Source: Sunxiuqinia sp965372405 (GTDB taxonomy: Bacteria; Bacteroidota; Bacteroidia; Bacteroidales; Prolixibacteraceae). From it: 53,228 bases of DNA. Location: positions 1 through 53,228 of the forward strand of contig CBDVCE010000030.1 in NCBI GenBank assembly GCA_965372405.1, read 5' to 3'. Positions 42,950 to 51,557 of the stretch are shown piece by piece. The position numbers and the translations under genes were made by a program. Position 1 is the stretch's first letter. The number at the start of each line of letters is the position of its first letter. The notes under the pieces were generated by a model. That model was not told where the DNA came from. It did not search any database and saw nothing but the letters and a program-made list of their open reading frames with translations.

Positions 42950-44188
42950 ATGAACTTTTTACTCAAAATATCAGCTTACCTTAAGTATCAGGAGTGTCCT
43001 GTGTTGGTGCTAACATTGGGTAAAGAGATTGAATATTCACTTTATCAGGTAAAGAAAAAAAAGGATGATATTGAGTCTGATTTAGTGATTGATAAAGCAA
43101 CAGATCTAGCCCTGTTAAGTGATAAGAAATATCAATTGCAAGGAAAACCTCTTGTTTTGAGTTTGCATGGTGAAGGAGTTGTTCAGCGCGTATATAAGGG
43201 GAATGTTGAAGATTTAAATTCGGTTATCCCCAATATCAATCTGGAGAACTATTATTTGCAATCCAGTGAGTTGGATTCAGAAAAAACATTTGTTTCATTG
43301 TTGCGTCTGGAGACTTTGGAAAAGATTGTTCATGAGATCAATGAACTCGGCCTTCTTGTTAGTAATGTTGATCTTGGTTTTAGAAGCATTATTGAATATA
43401 CAAATGCACTAACTATAAAAGAAGACTACTTATTAATTGGTTCACAATACTTGCAGTTAGACCAGGGATGTATTCTGGAAACGGGTAAAAGAAGTAAACT
43501 GGAAGAAATTGATAAATTACCAGTTTCAAATATCTCAGAAGCAACTAAAAGCGCTGCACTTGCAGTAGCCATTGATTTCTTTTTAAACTCGATAAGATCA
43601 AAAGGATCGCAAGCTGTTCAATTGCTTAATAATCATCGGGAGTTAGTTGCGGCTAAAATCAATTCATTAATACTGAGGTATGTACTGCCAGTACTAATGG
43701 GTTTGCTGTTTATCAATTTTTTCATTTTTGAAAATGTGCAGGAAAAGATCAACCTGCTTTCAGCTGATTTTGATGGCATTAGTGAGCTGAGCCTGAAGAT
43801 AGATCACTTAAAGAAGCAACTCAATGATGAAAATGATTTTCAGTACCAGGTCGACTTGAATAGTATCCCGCATTTTGCATGGTTTATCGACCGGATTTCA
43901 TCAAAGTCAATTCCGGGGATTCGATTTAGTGAATTTCAGATTAATCCGTTGAAAAAGAAGATAAGAAAAGATGAAATGATAGAATATTATGGAGGTGATC
44001 TTATTATAAAAGGCATAACTGAAAGCGAAGATTGCTTTAGTCAGTTTCTTGTGAATTTAGATCAGTCTAAGCTGGGGATGAAAATCGAAAAGCAAGTGTA
44101 TTTCTATGATAAGACCATAAAGAAAGCAAAGTTTGAAGTTATGCTAAAAGTTGTAAAAGGTAAGGATGTAATAATGTCAAGTAACTAA
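42950..44188 (+). CDS. GspL-like (PilM/PilN fusion) assembly-platform protein
   Basis: A 412-aa bitopic inner-membrane protein. The cytoplasmic part (1-240) looks like a divergent PilM/GspL actin-like domain (VLVLTLGKEIEYSLY, LGLLVSNVDLGFRSI). One membrane helix follows (about 243-262, LPVLMGLLFINFFIF), then a coiled coil and a periplasmic PilN/GspL-like ferredoxin fold (NSIPHFAWFIDRISSKSIPG, GGDLIIKGITE). The ATG at 42950 is preferred over a TTG three bases upstream. It stands after the secretin and before the PilO-like gene, the order D-L-M. It would bind the ATPase on the cytoplasmic side. Confidence 0.75.
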   Translation: MNFLLKISAYLKYQECPVLVLTLGKEIEYSLYQVKKKKDDIESDLVIDKATDLALLSDKKYQLQGKPLVLSLHGEGVVQRVYKGNVEDLNSVIPNINLENYYLQSSELDSEKTFVSLLRLETLEKIVHEINELGLLVSNVDLGFRSIIEYTNALTIKEDYLLIGSQYLQLDQGCILETGKRSKLEEIDKLPVSNISEATKSAALAVAIDFFLNSIRSKGSQAVQLLNNHRELVAAKINSLILRYVLPVLMGLLFINFFIFENVQEKINLLSADFDGISELSLKIDHLKKQLNDENDFQYQVDLNSIPHFAWFIDRISSKSIPGIRFSEFQINPLKKKIRKDEMIEYYGGDLIIKGITESEDCFSQFLVNLDQSKLGMKIEKQVYFYDKTIKKAKFEVMLKVVKGKDVIMSSN

Positions 44189-44202
44189 TTGTAAACAGCA
44201 CT

Positions 44203-44757
44203 ATGGGGTCTACATTATTTCAGAAACGGTTAATAATTATTGGTATAGTTGTTTTTCTAATGATTGTCTTAAGCTGGACTATGGCTTTTAGAAAGACATG
44301 GAGAAACTATGCGAATCTGAAAAATATGCAGACTGAATTGACGCAGGCGGAATACTCAAAAAGGGAAGTCTCCAGATTGGAAGAAAAACTTTCAGCAATG
44401 CAACAATCTTATGGTGTATTGGCTGACTCTACTGATGCCAAACTGATTTTTAAAAGAATATCCGATATAAGTAATAATCATCGAGGATTGAAGATTGTCA
44501 GTTTTCCTGAAATACATATGCAAGCTCTGAAGAAATACGAAGTTGAAACACTTCAGGTTGAATTGGAAGGAGACTATAAAAAACTACTCAGTTTTATTTT
44601 TGATCTTGAGAAGGAAGTGTCCATCGGGAAGTTGGCATCATTGAACTTTAAATTGCACAAGGATTTAAGATCTAAAAAAGAATACTTACGATTGAAAATA
44701 TATATACAAAACTCACAAAAATTATCAGCAGTAGATGAAAAAGAGTCCGTGTTATAA
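44203..44757 (+). CDS. GspM/PilO-like assembly protein
   Basis: A 184-aa protein with a short cytoplasmic start, one membrane helix (10-28, LIIIGIVVFLMIVLSWTMAF), a coiled coil (35-70, LTQAEYSKREVSRLEEKLSAM) and a small periplasmic ferredoxin-like domain (LKIVSFPEI, VELEGDYKKLLSFIFDLE). The layout and length match GspM/PilO, the partner of GspL/PilN. It is 14 bp after the GspL-like gene, and its 3' end precedes the lipoprotein start by 34 bp. Confidence 0.8.
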   Translation: MGSTLFQKRLIIIGIVVFLMIVLSWTMAFRKTWRNYANLKNMQTELTQAEYSKREVSRLEEKLSAMQQSYGVLADSTDAKLIFKRISDISNNHRGLKIVSFPEIHMQALKKYEVETLQVELEGDYKKLLSFIFDLEKEVSIGKLASLNFKLHKDLRSKKEYLRLKIYIQNSQKLSAVDEKESVL

Positions 44758-44791
44758 AATCAATGAATCCACAAGTCTTTGCCGCAGAGGT

Positions 44792-46354
44792 ATGAGCAAA
44801 ATTAAAGCTTACAGTGTTTTGAATAAATTCCTTTTAATTACTTCTATCGTTGTAATAGCTCTGTTTGTATTTGCCTGTGATGATTTTTTGGAGAAAGACA
44901 TTAGCGATTCGGCAATTAGCTATCTTAATCCTACATCAGGCTGGGAAACTGAAAATTCTGAAGTCAAGTTCTCATGGGAAACGATTGAAGGGGCAACGGA
45001 TTATAAGCTCATGCTTGTTAGCCCGTCATTCGATAAGGTACATGAATTAATTGTTGATAGTACTTTGACAGATAACATTCTCATTCTTGATCTATCTCCG
45101 GGATTGTATGAATGGAAGGTATGTGGACAAAATACGGTTTCGTCCTCAGAATATACATTTGGTGATTTCGAAATATTACCGCTCTATGATATTTCAACTC
45201 AGCAAATCGTAATTAATAATCCAGAAAATGATCAGATAATAAACGAATCAAGCATTGAGTTTGATTGGTCAAAAATTGAAGGTGCCAGCTATTATGATAT
45301 TTTAATAAAAAGAGGAAGCTGGACGGCGGAAACTTTTCATGAAGAAAAAGCATATAGCAATTCATATAGCCTGGTTCTTGAGGATGGTGTGTATGTTTGT
45401 GGCATCGCGGCAGTAGATACAATCAATAAAAAAAGAACCGATTATGCCTTATGTAATATCACTGTCAATAAGAATGTTCCAATTGCTCCAATACCAGCAA
45501 ATCCGGCAAATAATGACACAATAAGAAACAATGTTATTCAGTTTTGCTGGTCTCATCCAGAAAAAGAACAGAATTTTAGAATTGAATTATTTACTGATGT
45601 TGATCTGTTCAATTTGGTTGAATCTAAGGAATCGAATGATACAACTGTATTTATAGAATTAGAAAATAGCGGTCAGTATTTCTGGAGATTAAAAGCAACT
45701 GATTCATATGGTCATTCAAGTGGATTCTCATCGGTATCAACCTTCTTTTTAAAATTTGATGTGACTGCGGATATTCACAATGAGATTGTAGTCCTGAGAT
45801 CACCAATTTCTTCAGAGCATATCACAACAAAAAACATATCTTTTTGGTGGGATGAAATTGATGGAGCCACAAATTATACCTTACAAGTAGTTTCTCCAAA
45901 CTTTGAACAGGCAAGCCAACTTATTATAAATAAAACTACGGAAGTAACATTTCATGACTATGAGCTGGAGGAAGGTGATTATGAGTGGCGTGTTAAAGCC
46001 TCAAACGCAAAATACTCAACGGAATTTTCAACAGGGGTATTTAAAATCAATACAACAAGTATTTCGCATGAATCTGTCACTTTAAATTCTCCTTATAATG
46101 GATTTATAACAACAAGTAAGAACATTACATTCTGGTGGGAAGAATTGGCGAATGCGGAGGAATATGTAATCCAGCTCGTTAAGCCAAATTTTACCTCAAT
46201 TGAGGAGCTTATTGAAGAAACGACAATTTCAAATAATCAGTTTACAGTAACATTGCCTAAAGGAAGTTATCAATGGCGAGTTAAAGCAAAAAACAGTACT
46301 TCAGAAACAGGCTATTCCTCACCTTTTTCAATTACGATAAATGATGAAGAATAA
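44792..46354 (+). CDS. lipoprotein with five FN3-like repeats inside the secretion cluster
   Basis: A 520-aa lipoprotein; the ATG at 44792 places the signal correctly (ITSIVVIALFVFAC, with the cysteine as lipid site). An upstream in-frame ATG at 44735 would add 19 unlikely residues. Five fibronectin-III-like domains of 85-95 aa follow, most with a W-x-x-I-x-G-A-T-x-Y and Y-x-W-R-V-K-A-x-N pattern (GATNYTLQVVSPNF, GDYEWRVKASN). I know no standard type II or type IV pilus component of this kind. The position between the PilO-like and PilP-like genes suggests it is part of the machine, perhaps a pilotin- or substrate-binding subunit. Confidence 0.8.
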   Translation: MSKIKAYSVLNKFLLITSIVVIALFVFACDDFLEKDISDSAISYLNPTSGWETENSEVKFSWETIEGATDYKLMLVSPSFDKVHELIVDSTLTDNILILDLSPGLYEWKVCGQNTVSSSEYTFGDFEILPLYDISTQQIVINNPENDQIINESSIEFDWSKIEGASYYDILIKRGSWTAETFHEEKAYSNSYSLVLEDGVYVCGIAAVDTINKKRTDYALCNITVNKNVPIAPIPANPANNDTIRNNVIQFCWSHPEKEQNFRIELFTDVDLFNLVESKESNDTTVFIELENSGQYFWRLKATDSYGHSSGFSSVSTFFLKFDVTADIHNEIVVLRSPISSEHITTKNISFWWDEIDGATNYTLQVVSPNFEQASQLIINKTTEVTFHDYELEEGDYEWRVKASNAKYSTEFSTGVFKINTTSISHESVTLNSPYNGFITTSKNITFWWEELANAEEYVIQLVKPNFTSIEELIEETTISNNQFTVTLPKGSYQWRVKAKNSTSETGYSSPFSITINDEE

Positions 46355-46799
46355 AAAACTCACTATTATATTTTTGATTGCTGCTGTAGTCTTGATTTGG
46401 GGAGTCATTCTTTTTAAGATTTTCAATAAAGCTTCAGTGCCTAACTCTAAACAATCAGGAATTATTCCTGCTAAACTTGATGAGAAAAAGGAACTGAAAG
46501 CTTATGCACTTTTATTGAATTATCCAGATCCATTTTTCCCAGGTAAGAGGATTAAGAAAAAAGATTCAGTGGTAAAGAAATCATTTGCGAAGAAGAAAGT
46601 GAAGAGAAGATTTCCTGTGATTAAATATAATGGCTATTTGTGTTCTGACCAGGCTGAAAGAGGACACTTCAGTTATAATGGGAAATCCTTGATATTAAGC
46701 AGGGGAGACTCGATTGCAACAAATATTTGTTTACAAGAATTATTTATGGATTCTGTTTTAATTAGTTTTCATCATGAGAAAAAATGGTTTTTTAGATAG
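46341..46799 (+). CDS. GspC/PilP-like protein
   Basis: A 152-aa protein with one N-terminal membrane helix (8-27) and a basic linker (KKKDSVVKKSFAKKKVKRR). NYPDPFFPGK resembles the R/N-x-D-P-F start of PilP. A small beta domain follows (VIKYNGYLCSDQAE, NGKSLILSRGDSIATNIC, MDSVLISFHHEKKWFF), like the HR domain of GspC and PilP that contacts secretin N0. The start overlaps the lipoprotein gene by 14 bp. It would bridge the inner-membrane platform and the secretin. Confidence 0.75.
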   Translation: MMKNKKLTIIFLIAAVVLIWGVILFKIFNKASVPNSKQSGIIPAKLDEKKELKAYALLLNYPDPFFPGKRIKKKDSVVKKSFAKKKVKRRFPVIKYNGYLCSDQAERGHFSYNGKSLILSRGDSIATNICLQELFMDSVLISFHHEKKWFFR

Positions 46800-47391
46800 A
46801 ATTGGATTGCTTGCTTTTTTGCTCGCAATAATTGTGGGAATGAATCACTCAGCAGTGGGGCAGGAAGGACAAACAGGGTCTGTTGTTTATGATCAGGGGG
46901 GCTACACTTATGATATAACAGTATTATATGGAAAACCAGATATAAAGCCAAGGTATAATATTATCTATCATTGGTATCGCAATGGAAGTTTGAAAACAAC
47001 CATTGGAGATTATTCCGGGAATCTCTTGCATGGCAGCTATGAGAAATTTGATGGACTTGGGAGATTGAGAACAAAAGGGAAGTTTAGCTTAGGTGCAAAA
47101 CAAGGAGTCTGGAAATCCTGGGATTTTCAGGGGAAGGTCAAAGCGATTGAAAAATGGAAAAATGGTTATTTGAAAAGTCGAACAACTTTTATGAATGATA
47201 CAATAAAAATTGAACCATTTCAAGATAATCTATTGCATGGGAAGGTCACTAAGATCGTTAACGAAAAGGTGGTTGATTCGATGAAGTATAAAGATGGTTC
47301 GGTAAAACAAAAAAGAGAGATTCAGCTTTTTTCAAGATTAAGAAAGGCTACCAAAAAAGAGACAAATGATGATGCGAAACCTGAAAAATAA
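46774..47391 (+). CDS. secreted MORN-like repeat protein
   Basis: A 205-aa exported protein (signal ending SAVGQ, about residue 30). The mature part has MORN/YwqK-like repeats: YHWYRNGSLKTTIGDYSGNL, LHGSYEKFDGLGRLRTKGKF, KQGVWKSWDFQGKVKAIEKW, and LLHGKVTKI. The C-terminus is very basic. Such repeats often occur in Bacteroidota envelope proteins of unknown function. It overlaps the PilP-like gene by 26 bp, which suggests co-translation and a role in the same apparatus. Confidence 0.75.
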   Translation: MRKNGFLDRIGLLAFLLAIIVGMNHSAVGQEGQTGSVVYDQGGYTYDITVLYGKPDIKPRYNIIYHWYRNGSLKTTIGDYSGNLLHGSYEKFDGLGRLRTKGKFSLGAKQGVWKSWDFQGKVKAIEKWKNGYLKSRTTFMNDTIKIEPFQDNLLHGKVTKIVNEKVVDSMKYKDGSVKQKREIQLFSRLRKATKKETNDDAKPEK

Positions 47392-48646
47392 TAACGTATT
47401 AGTTGGGAAACTCAGGGCAGGTGCACTTCAGTATACAATTGCCTTTTCCCTGCTAATTATCCTGATTCTGGTATCATTTCTATTGTTCAATCATTTAAGA
47501 AGTGTTGAACTGAGTCAATACCAAGTCTATGATAATCTGAAACGAGATATTAATTCTGCCCGTTTGGTTTTGGAAGAGCAGCCTGGACTGTTTGCTAAAT
47601 CTCAGAAAGAAATCATACTTTCAGAAGAAGGCTTTCATACCAATGTAGGTGTAGAGCTCAGCCAATGGGGATTTTTCTATTGTGCCAATATAGAGGCAAA
47701 TCATAGGAACTTAAAAAGGAAGAAACTGTATCTGTACTCTGATGATATTCAGTTAAACAAACTTAAGCCTTCATTGTATCTTTCTGATTCACGCAAGCAC
47801 TTGTCTGTTAGCGGAAAGGCTTATCTGGGAAATAATACTTTTTTACCCGGATATGGTATACGAACAACTTATATCAATGGATTAAAATATCAAAGGGATT
47901 CACTTGTACATGGTGCTTCATATAAATCAGCCCCTAAATTGCCGGAACTAAGAGGAAAGTGGAGAACTATTTATGGCGATTTACTTAATGGAATATCAGG
48001 AGAAGACAGTTCTATATACTGGGGAAATATTAAGGCAGATTCAATTGTAAATTCTTTTTCAAAGAAGAGATTAATTCTTCATTGCCCACCCGGAACAATA
48101 GTGGATAAAAAATATATCAGTGGAAATATAGTTTTGGTAGGATCTGATATTGAGATTAAAAATACTTCTGTTTTAGAAAGCTGTATTGTTCTTGCTGAAT
48201 CCATATCTATTGAATCAAAGTTTTCTGGTTCGGCTCAGTTTATTGCAGAAAAAACGATTAATCTGGGGCAGAAGTCAGTTTTAAGCTATCCATCAATTTT
48301 GTATTGTAAAGCTGACAAAAAAGGAGAAGGCATAGTCTTAGAAGTTGGATGCCAAGTGGAGGGTGAGATTATTGTTTGCTCTAGTCAGAAGTCCTTAGAA
48401 TTATTAAAAACAGGGAAAGACTCAAAGATATTTGGACAGGTATACTGTAATGGTCTAGTTACTTTTCATGGTACTTTATTGGGTAGCATGTACTGCAAGG
48501 GTTTTATAGACCGAACCAGGGAAGGAGTCTACAGCAACTATATTTATGATGTTTGTATTGATTTTGACAGATTACCCAAAGAGTATGGAGGAGTATCATT
48601 AATCACAAATGAGAATGGGAAAAAGTGTATACAAGAGCTTATTTAG
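47366..48646 (+). CDS. large pseudopilin-like protein (GspK/PilX position) with bactofilin-like repeats
   Basis: A 426-aa bitopic protein. After a basic start (KNNNVLVGKLRAG) a hydrophobic helix begins at ALQYTIAFSLLIILILVSFL, like the prepilin helix of GspK/PilX proteins, which often lack Glu5. The Gly before ALQYT would be the cleavage site. The later part (about 225-395) has short repeated beta strands (ISGNIVLVGSDIEIKNTSVL, CIVLAESISIESKFSGSAQF, GQVYCNGLVTFHGTLLGSMY), similar to bactofilin-like beta-helices. That combination is unusual. Three successive ATG codons could start it; it overlaps the MORN gene by 26 bp. Confidence 0.7.
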   Translation: MMMRNLKNNNVLVGKLRAGALQYTIAFSLLIILILVSFLLFNHLRSVELSQYQVYDNLKRDINSARLVLEEQPGLFAKSQKEIILSEEGFHTNVGVELSQWGFFYCANIEANHRNLKRKKLYLYSDDIQLNKLKPSLYLSDSRKHLSVSGKAYLGNNTFLPGYGIRTTYINGLKYQRDSLVHGASYKSAPKLPELRGKWRTIYGDLLNGISGEDSSIYWGNIKADSIVNSFSKKRLILHCPPGTIVDKKYISGNIVLVGSDIEIKNTSVLESCIVLAESISIESKFSGSAQFIAEKTINLGQKSVLSYPSILYCKADKKGEGIVLEVGCQVEGEIIVCSSQKSLELLKTGKDSKIFGQVYCNGLVTFHGTLLGSMYCKGFIDRTREGVYSNYIYDVCIDFDRLPKEYGGVSLITNENGKKCIQELI

Positions 48647-48986
48647 CCGTAAGATCAGGGCTTCATCTATGATAGAGGTTATGATATCCTTTGTCATTTG
48701 TTTGATCATTTTTACGATCTCAATGCGCTTTATTTTGGCAGTTGAAATAAACAGTAATACGAAGTCAAAGCAACAGGCTATTATACTTCTTAATAACGCT
48801 GAGAATCTAAATGCTTTGAGCCTAAATGTTGAGATGGAAAGATGGTTAAAACAAGGCAACCTGAAAATAGGAGTTGATACCACCGATGCTATTGATCATA
48901 GTGGACTAGGTGTCGTAAATATGATTATAACACATTCAAGTGGTAAGGTGATAAATAAGACTAATTATCTTATTCGAAGAAATTAG
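48609..48986 (+). CDS. minor pseudopilin
   Basis: A 125-aa protein with a type IV prepilin signal: basic leader SLFSRKIRA, then SSMIEVMISFVICLIIFTIS, giving Ala at -1 and Glu at +5. The globular part is short (about 85 residues). Ala at -1 instead of Gly is allowed by some prepilin peptidases. It overlaps the previous gene by 38 bp, and Met3 is an alternative start. The place after the GspK-like gene suits GspI or PilV. Confidence 0.82.
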   Translation: MRMGKSVYKSLFSRKIRASSMIEVMISFVICLIIFTISMRFILAVEINSNTKSKQQAIILLNNAENLNALSLNVEMERWLKQGNLKIGVDTTDAIDHSGLGVVNMIITHSSGKVINKTNYLIRRN

Positions 48987-48993
48987 AAAGTAC

Positions 48994-49479
48994 ATGAGTA
49001 TCCTGAAAAAGAAAATACAAGGGTTTACATTGATGGAAGTAGTGTTTACTATCCTTCTTTCTTTATTGCTGTTCAGTATATTGTATTTTTCACATACGAT
49101 AATTCGGGGTCATGTAAAGCGATCAGGTAGAGACCTGACAGAAATTTTATTATTGAAGCAGAAGCTGGGAAAATTATTTGAAGAGTCTACTTATATCTCA
49201 GATAGTGAGGGAAACTTGAAGTTCTATAACCAAAAAGGGAGCCAAAGCCTTGAATTTGCAGAGGGCTGCCTGCTTACTGTCCATAATAACCAAGTTGACA
49301 CCGTGTTTAGAGGGAAGTACAAATGTTGGAAGAATCGAAATATTGAAACTCAGTTGGTTGATGAAGTACTCTTTAAACTTATGCCCCAATCATCATCAGA
49401 TACAGTATTTCTTTGCATGAGAAAAGATTATTTGCCATCTGTTATTTTGAGGAGAAAGGAGCTTGATTTTGAGTATTAA
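48994..49479 (+). CDS. minor pseudopilin (GspJ/PilW-like)
   Basis: A 161-aa protein with a classical prepilin signal: leader MSILKKKIQG, then FTLMEVVFTILLSLLLFSIL with Phe+1 and Glu+5. The soluble part of about 130 residues is predicted mostly beta (DSEGNLKFYNQKGSQSLEFA, LLTVHNNQVDTVF). It follows the previous pseudopilin by 7 bp and overlaps gspF by 17 bp. Assigned by signal and position; the exact subunit type is uncertain. Confidence 0.84.
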   Translation: MSILKKKIQGFTLMEVVFTILLSLLLFSILYFSHTIIRGHVKRSGRDLTEILLLKQKLGKLFEESTYISDSEGNLKFYNQKGSQSLEFAEGCLLTVHNNQVDTVFRGKYKCWKNRNIETQLVDEVLFKLMPQSSSDTVFLCMRKDYLPSVILRRKELDFEY

Positions 49480-50614
49480 CATTAAAGAGATCAAACGGGA
49501 AAAGAAGGTGAAGTTTCAGAAAAAGCCAGAAACGAACCTTATCAGCTCAGTCTTAAATACGAAGATTCAATTTAAGAAAGATGAATTGTCTCTTGCCCAA
49601 AAAGAATCATTTTACTCGGAAGCATCTATTCTCCTGGGGTCTGGCTTAGATATCAAAACATGTCTTGAAGTTATAATTAGCGAACAGGTTAAAAAGAAAC
49701 AAAAGGTGTTTTTTCAAACAATAATTGAGAAGATAATAAACGGGAGTAATCTATCTGAATCATTGATGGATTCGAAGAAGATTTCCATGTACGAATATCA
49801 TACCTTAAAAATTGGAGAGGAGTCAGGGCGCATAACAGAAGTGTTAAAACAATTGGCAGAGCATTATAACAAGAAGATCAAACAAAGACGGCAAATTATC
49901 AGTACGTTTTCCTATCCTGTTTTAATTATCTCAACAGCTATACTTGTAGTTGTATTTATGATGACATTTATAGTTCCTCTTTTTGAGGAGTTATTTAACC
50001 GGTTTCAGGGTGAACTTCCAGGTTTAACAAAGTTTGTTCTAAACGCCTCCGATGTCATAAGTAATAATATTGGCTCAATCCTAATGTTGATAGGCGGATT
50101 GCTTGCTTTTATTTATTTCTTCAGACAGAAATTGTTTTTTAGAAAGTTCGTTTCAAGTGTTGCCCTCAAAATACCGGGACTAAACTCAGTACTGATAAAA
50201 ATATATTTATCCAAGTTTTGTCAATCGATGGAGCTATTGAATTCTGCAAGAATCCCAATACTTGATTCAATTCAACTGATAAAAAAGATAATTGGATTTT
50301 ACCCATTTGAAAAGGCCCTTGAACAGGTTGAGCAAAGAATTATCAGCGGAGGGCTTTTGCATGAGGCACTTCGGGAACAGAAAGTGTTTGATCCCAAAAT
50401 AGTATCCCTTACCAAGGTTGGGGAAGAGGTCAACCAGTTAAATATGATCTATAAGAAACTAAACGAGCAATACCATGAGGAGGTTCAGCACAAAATAACA
50501 CTACTGAACTCAATGCTGGAACCCATAATGATTATCATTATTGGCTTATTCGTGGCTGTCATCTTGATCTCCATGTACTTGCCAATGTTTAAAATGAGTA
50601 ATTCAATGTTTTGA
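49463..50614 (+). CDS. gspF: GspF/PilC inner-membrane platform protein
   Basis: A 383-aa protein with two GspF domains (about 50-170 and 250-370), each followed by a membrane region. Typical motifs are YSEASILLGSGLDIKTCLEVI, LSESLMDSKKISMYEYHTLKIGEESG and, in the second domain, LNSARIPILDSIQLI and GGLLHEALREQKVFDP. The ending LISMYLPMFKMSNSMF is the standard GspF C-terminus. The start is TTG, overlapping the pseudopilin gene; a second TTG six bases later is also possible. It anchors the ATPase to the membrane. Confidence 0.92.
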   Translation: MILSINIKEIKREKKVKFQKKPETNLISSVLNTKIQFKKDELSLAQKESFYSEASILLGSGLDIKTCLEVIISEQVKKKQKVFFQTIIEKIINGSNLSESLMDSKKISMYEYHTLKIGEESGRITEVLKQLAEHYNKKIKQRRQIISTFSYPVLIISTAILVVVFMMTFIVPLFEELFNRFQGELPGLTKFVLNASDVISNNIGSILMLIGGLLAFIYFFRQKLFFRKFVSSVALKIPGLNSVLIKIYLSKFCQSMELLNSARIPILDSIQLIKKIIGFYPFEKALEQVEQRIISGGLLHEALREQKVFDPKIVSLTKVGEEVNQLNMIYKKLNEQYHEEVQHKITLLNSMLEPIMIIIIGLFVAVILISMYLPMFKMSNSMF

Positions 50615-50647
50615 TAAAATTGATTTTCAAATAAACATCCTATAAAT

Positions 50648-51058
50648 ATGAAACGATTTCTTTCTTTAAAACTTAAAGCCTTCACACTACAGGAGCTATT
50701 GGTTGTTCTTGTGATTATTGGAATCTTAATTCTAATTGCTCTTCCTAATCTGATGCCATTGATTGCACGTGCTAAAAGTACAGAAGCAAAAATGCAATTA
50801 GGACATGTCTTTAATCTACAGAAAAATCATTTTTATATGTATTCCAAATACTCTGGAGAACTTGTAGAGATTGGATTTGAACAGGAACCACTTGTTACGA
50901 ATGAAGGAAATGCTAATTACAGGATAGAACTTGTGGAAGCAGAGGTAAATAGATTTAAAGCCAGGGCAGTTTCAGTTGTAGACTTTGATGGTGATGGAAT
51001 CTTTAATGTTTGGGAAATTGATCAGAACAAAAAACTTAAAGAAACAGTAAAAGACTGA
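50648..51058 (+). CDS. major pseudopilin, GspG-like
   Basis: A 136-aa protein with leader MKRFLSLKLKA and a mature start FTLQELLVVLVIIGILILIA (Phe+1, Glu+5, Ala at -1). The long N-terminal helix continues through ARAKSTEAKMQLGHVFNLQKN, as in GspG and PilA. The C-terminus has DFDGDGIFNVWEID, a calcium-loop-like segment comparable to the GspG Ca site. Size and position between gspF and the peptidase gene suit the main fibre subunit. The stop overlaps the next start. Confidence 0.86.
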   Translation: MKRFLSLKLKAFTLQELLVVLVIIGILILIALPNLMPLIARAKSTEAKMQLGHVFNLQKNHFYMYSKYSGELVEIGFEQEPLVTNEGNANYRIELVEAEVNRFKARAVSVVDFDGDGIFNVWEIDQNKKLKETVKD

Positions 51059-51528
51059 TGGAGGTATTTTTAATCGTTCTATTGTCGGTTATATTCTTCT
51101 GGATAGCATGGCAGGACTTAAAAAGTAAGAATGTTTTTCTTGCTAGTTTTCTTATTGGATATATTGTCATTGGTGTATTTTTGGGTTTCTTCCAACAACT
51201 TGTGATAGAAGATATCTTAATGAATCTAGCAATTGTCGGTTTCATGAGTTCGATAGTTGGCATCTATTATATCTTAAGATACAGACAGAAATTTGTTAGC
51301 CGGATAAATTCGTCAATTGGTCTCGGTGATTTATTGATGTTGCCATTTCTGATCTTATATTTCGCTCCATATGGGTTTGTCCTATTTCTTATAATTTCAT
51401 TCTTGGTTAGCATCCTTTATTGGATGGTTCTGAAAACACTTTCCGGAAAAGAAGTATTAATACCATTAGCGGGAATTCAAAGTTTACTCATCCCCGTTTT
51501 ATTGTGGTACGATTTTTTAAATAGTTGA
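51058..51528 (+). CDS. prepilin peptidase, short form without methyltransferase domain
   Basis: A 156-aa integral membrane aspartyl peptidase of the A24 family. The catalytic aspartates are Asp20 in WQDLKSKNV and Asp91 in the GxGD motif (SSIGLGDLLMLP). Four to six membrane helices are predicted. The cytoplasmic N-methylation domain with its zinc cysteines, found in PilD/GspO, is absent, so it should cleave the leaders but not methylate the new N-termini. It overlaps the GspG-like gene by one base. Confidence 0.87.
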   Translation: MEVFLIVLLSVIFFWIAWQDLKSKNVFLASFLIGYIVIGVFLGFFQQLVIEDILMNLAIVGFMSSIVGIYYILRYRQKFVSRINSSIGLGDLLMLPFLILYFAPYGFVLFLIISFLVSILYWMVLKTLSGKEVLIPLAGIQSLLIPVLLWYDFLNS

Positions 51529-51557
51529 ATGATTAAACTAGTATAATTTCTAAAAAA

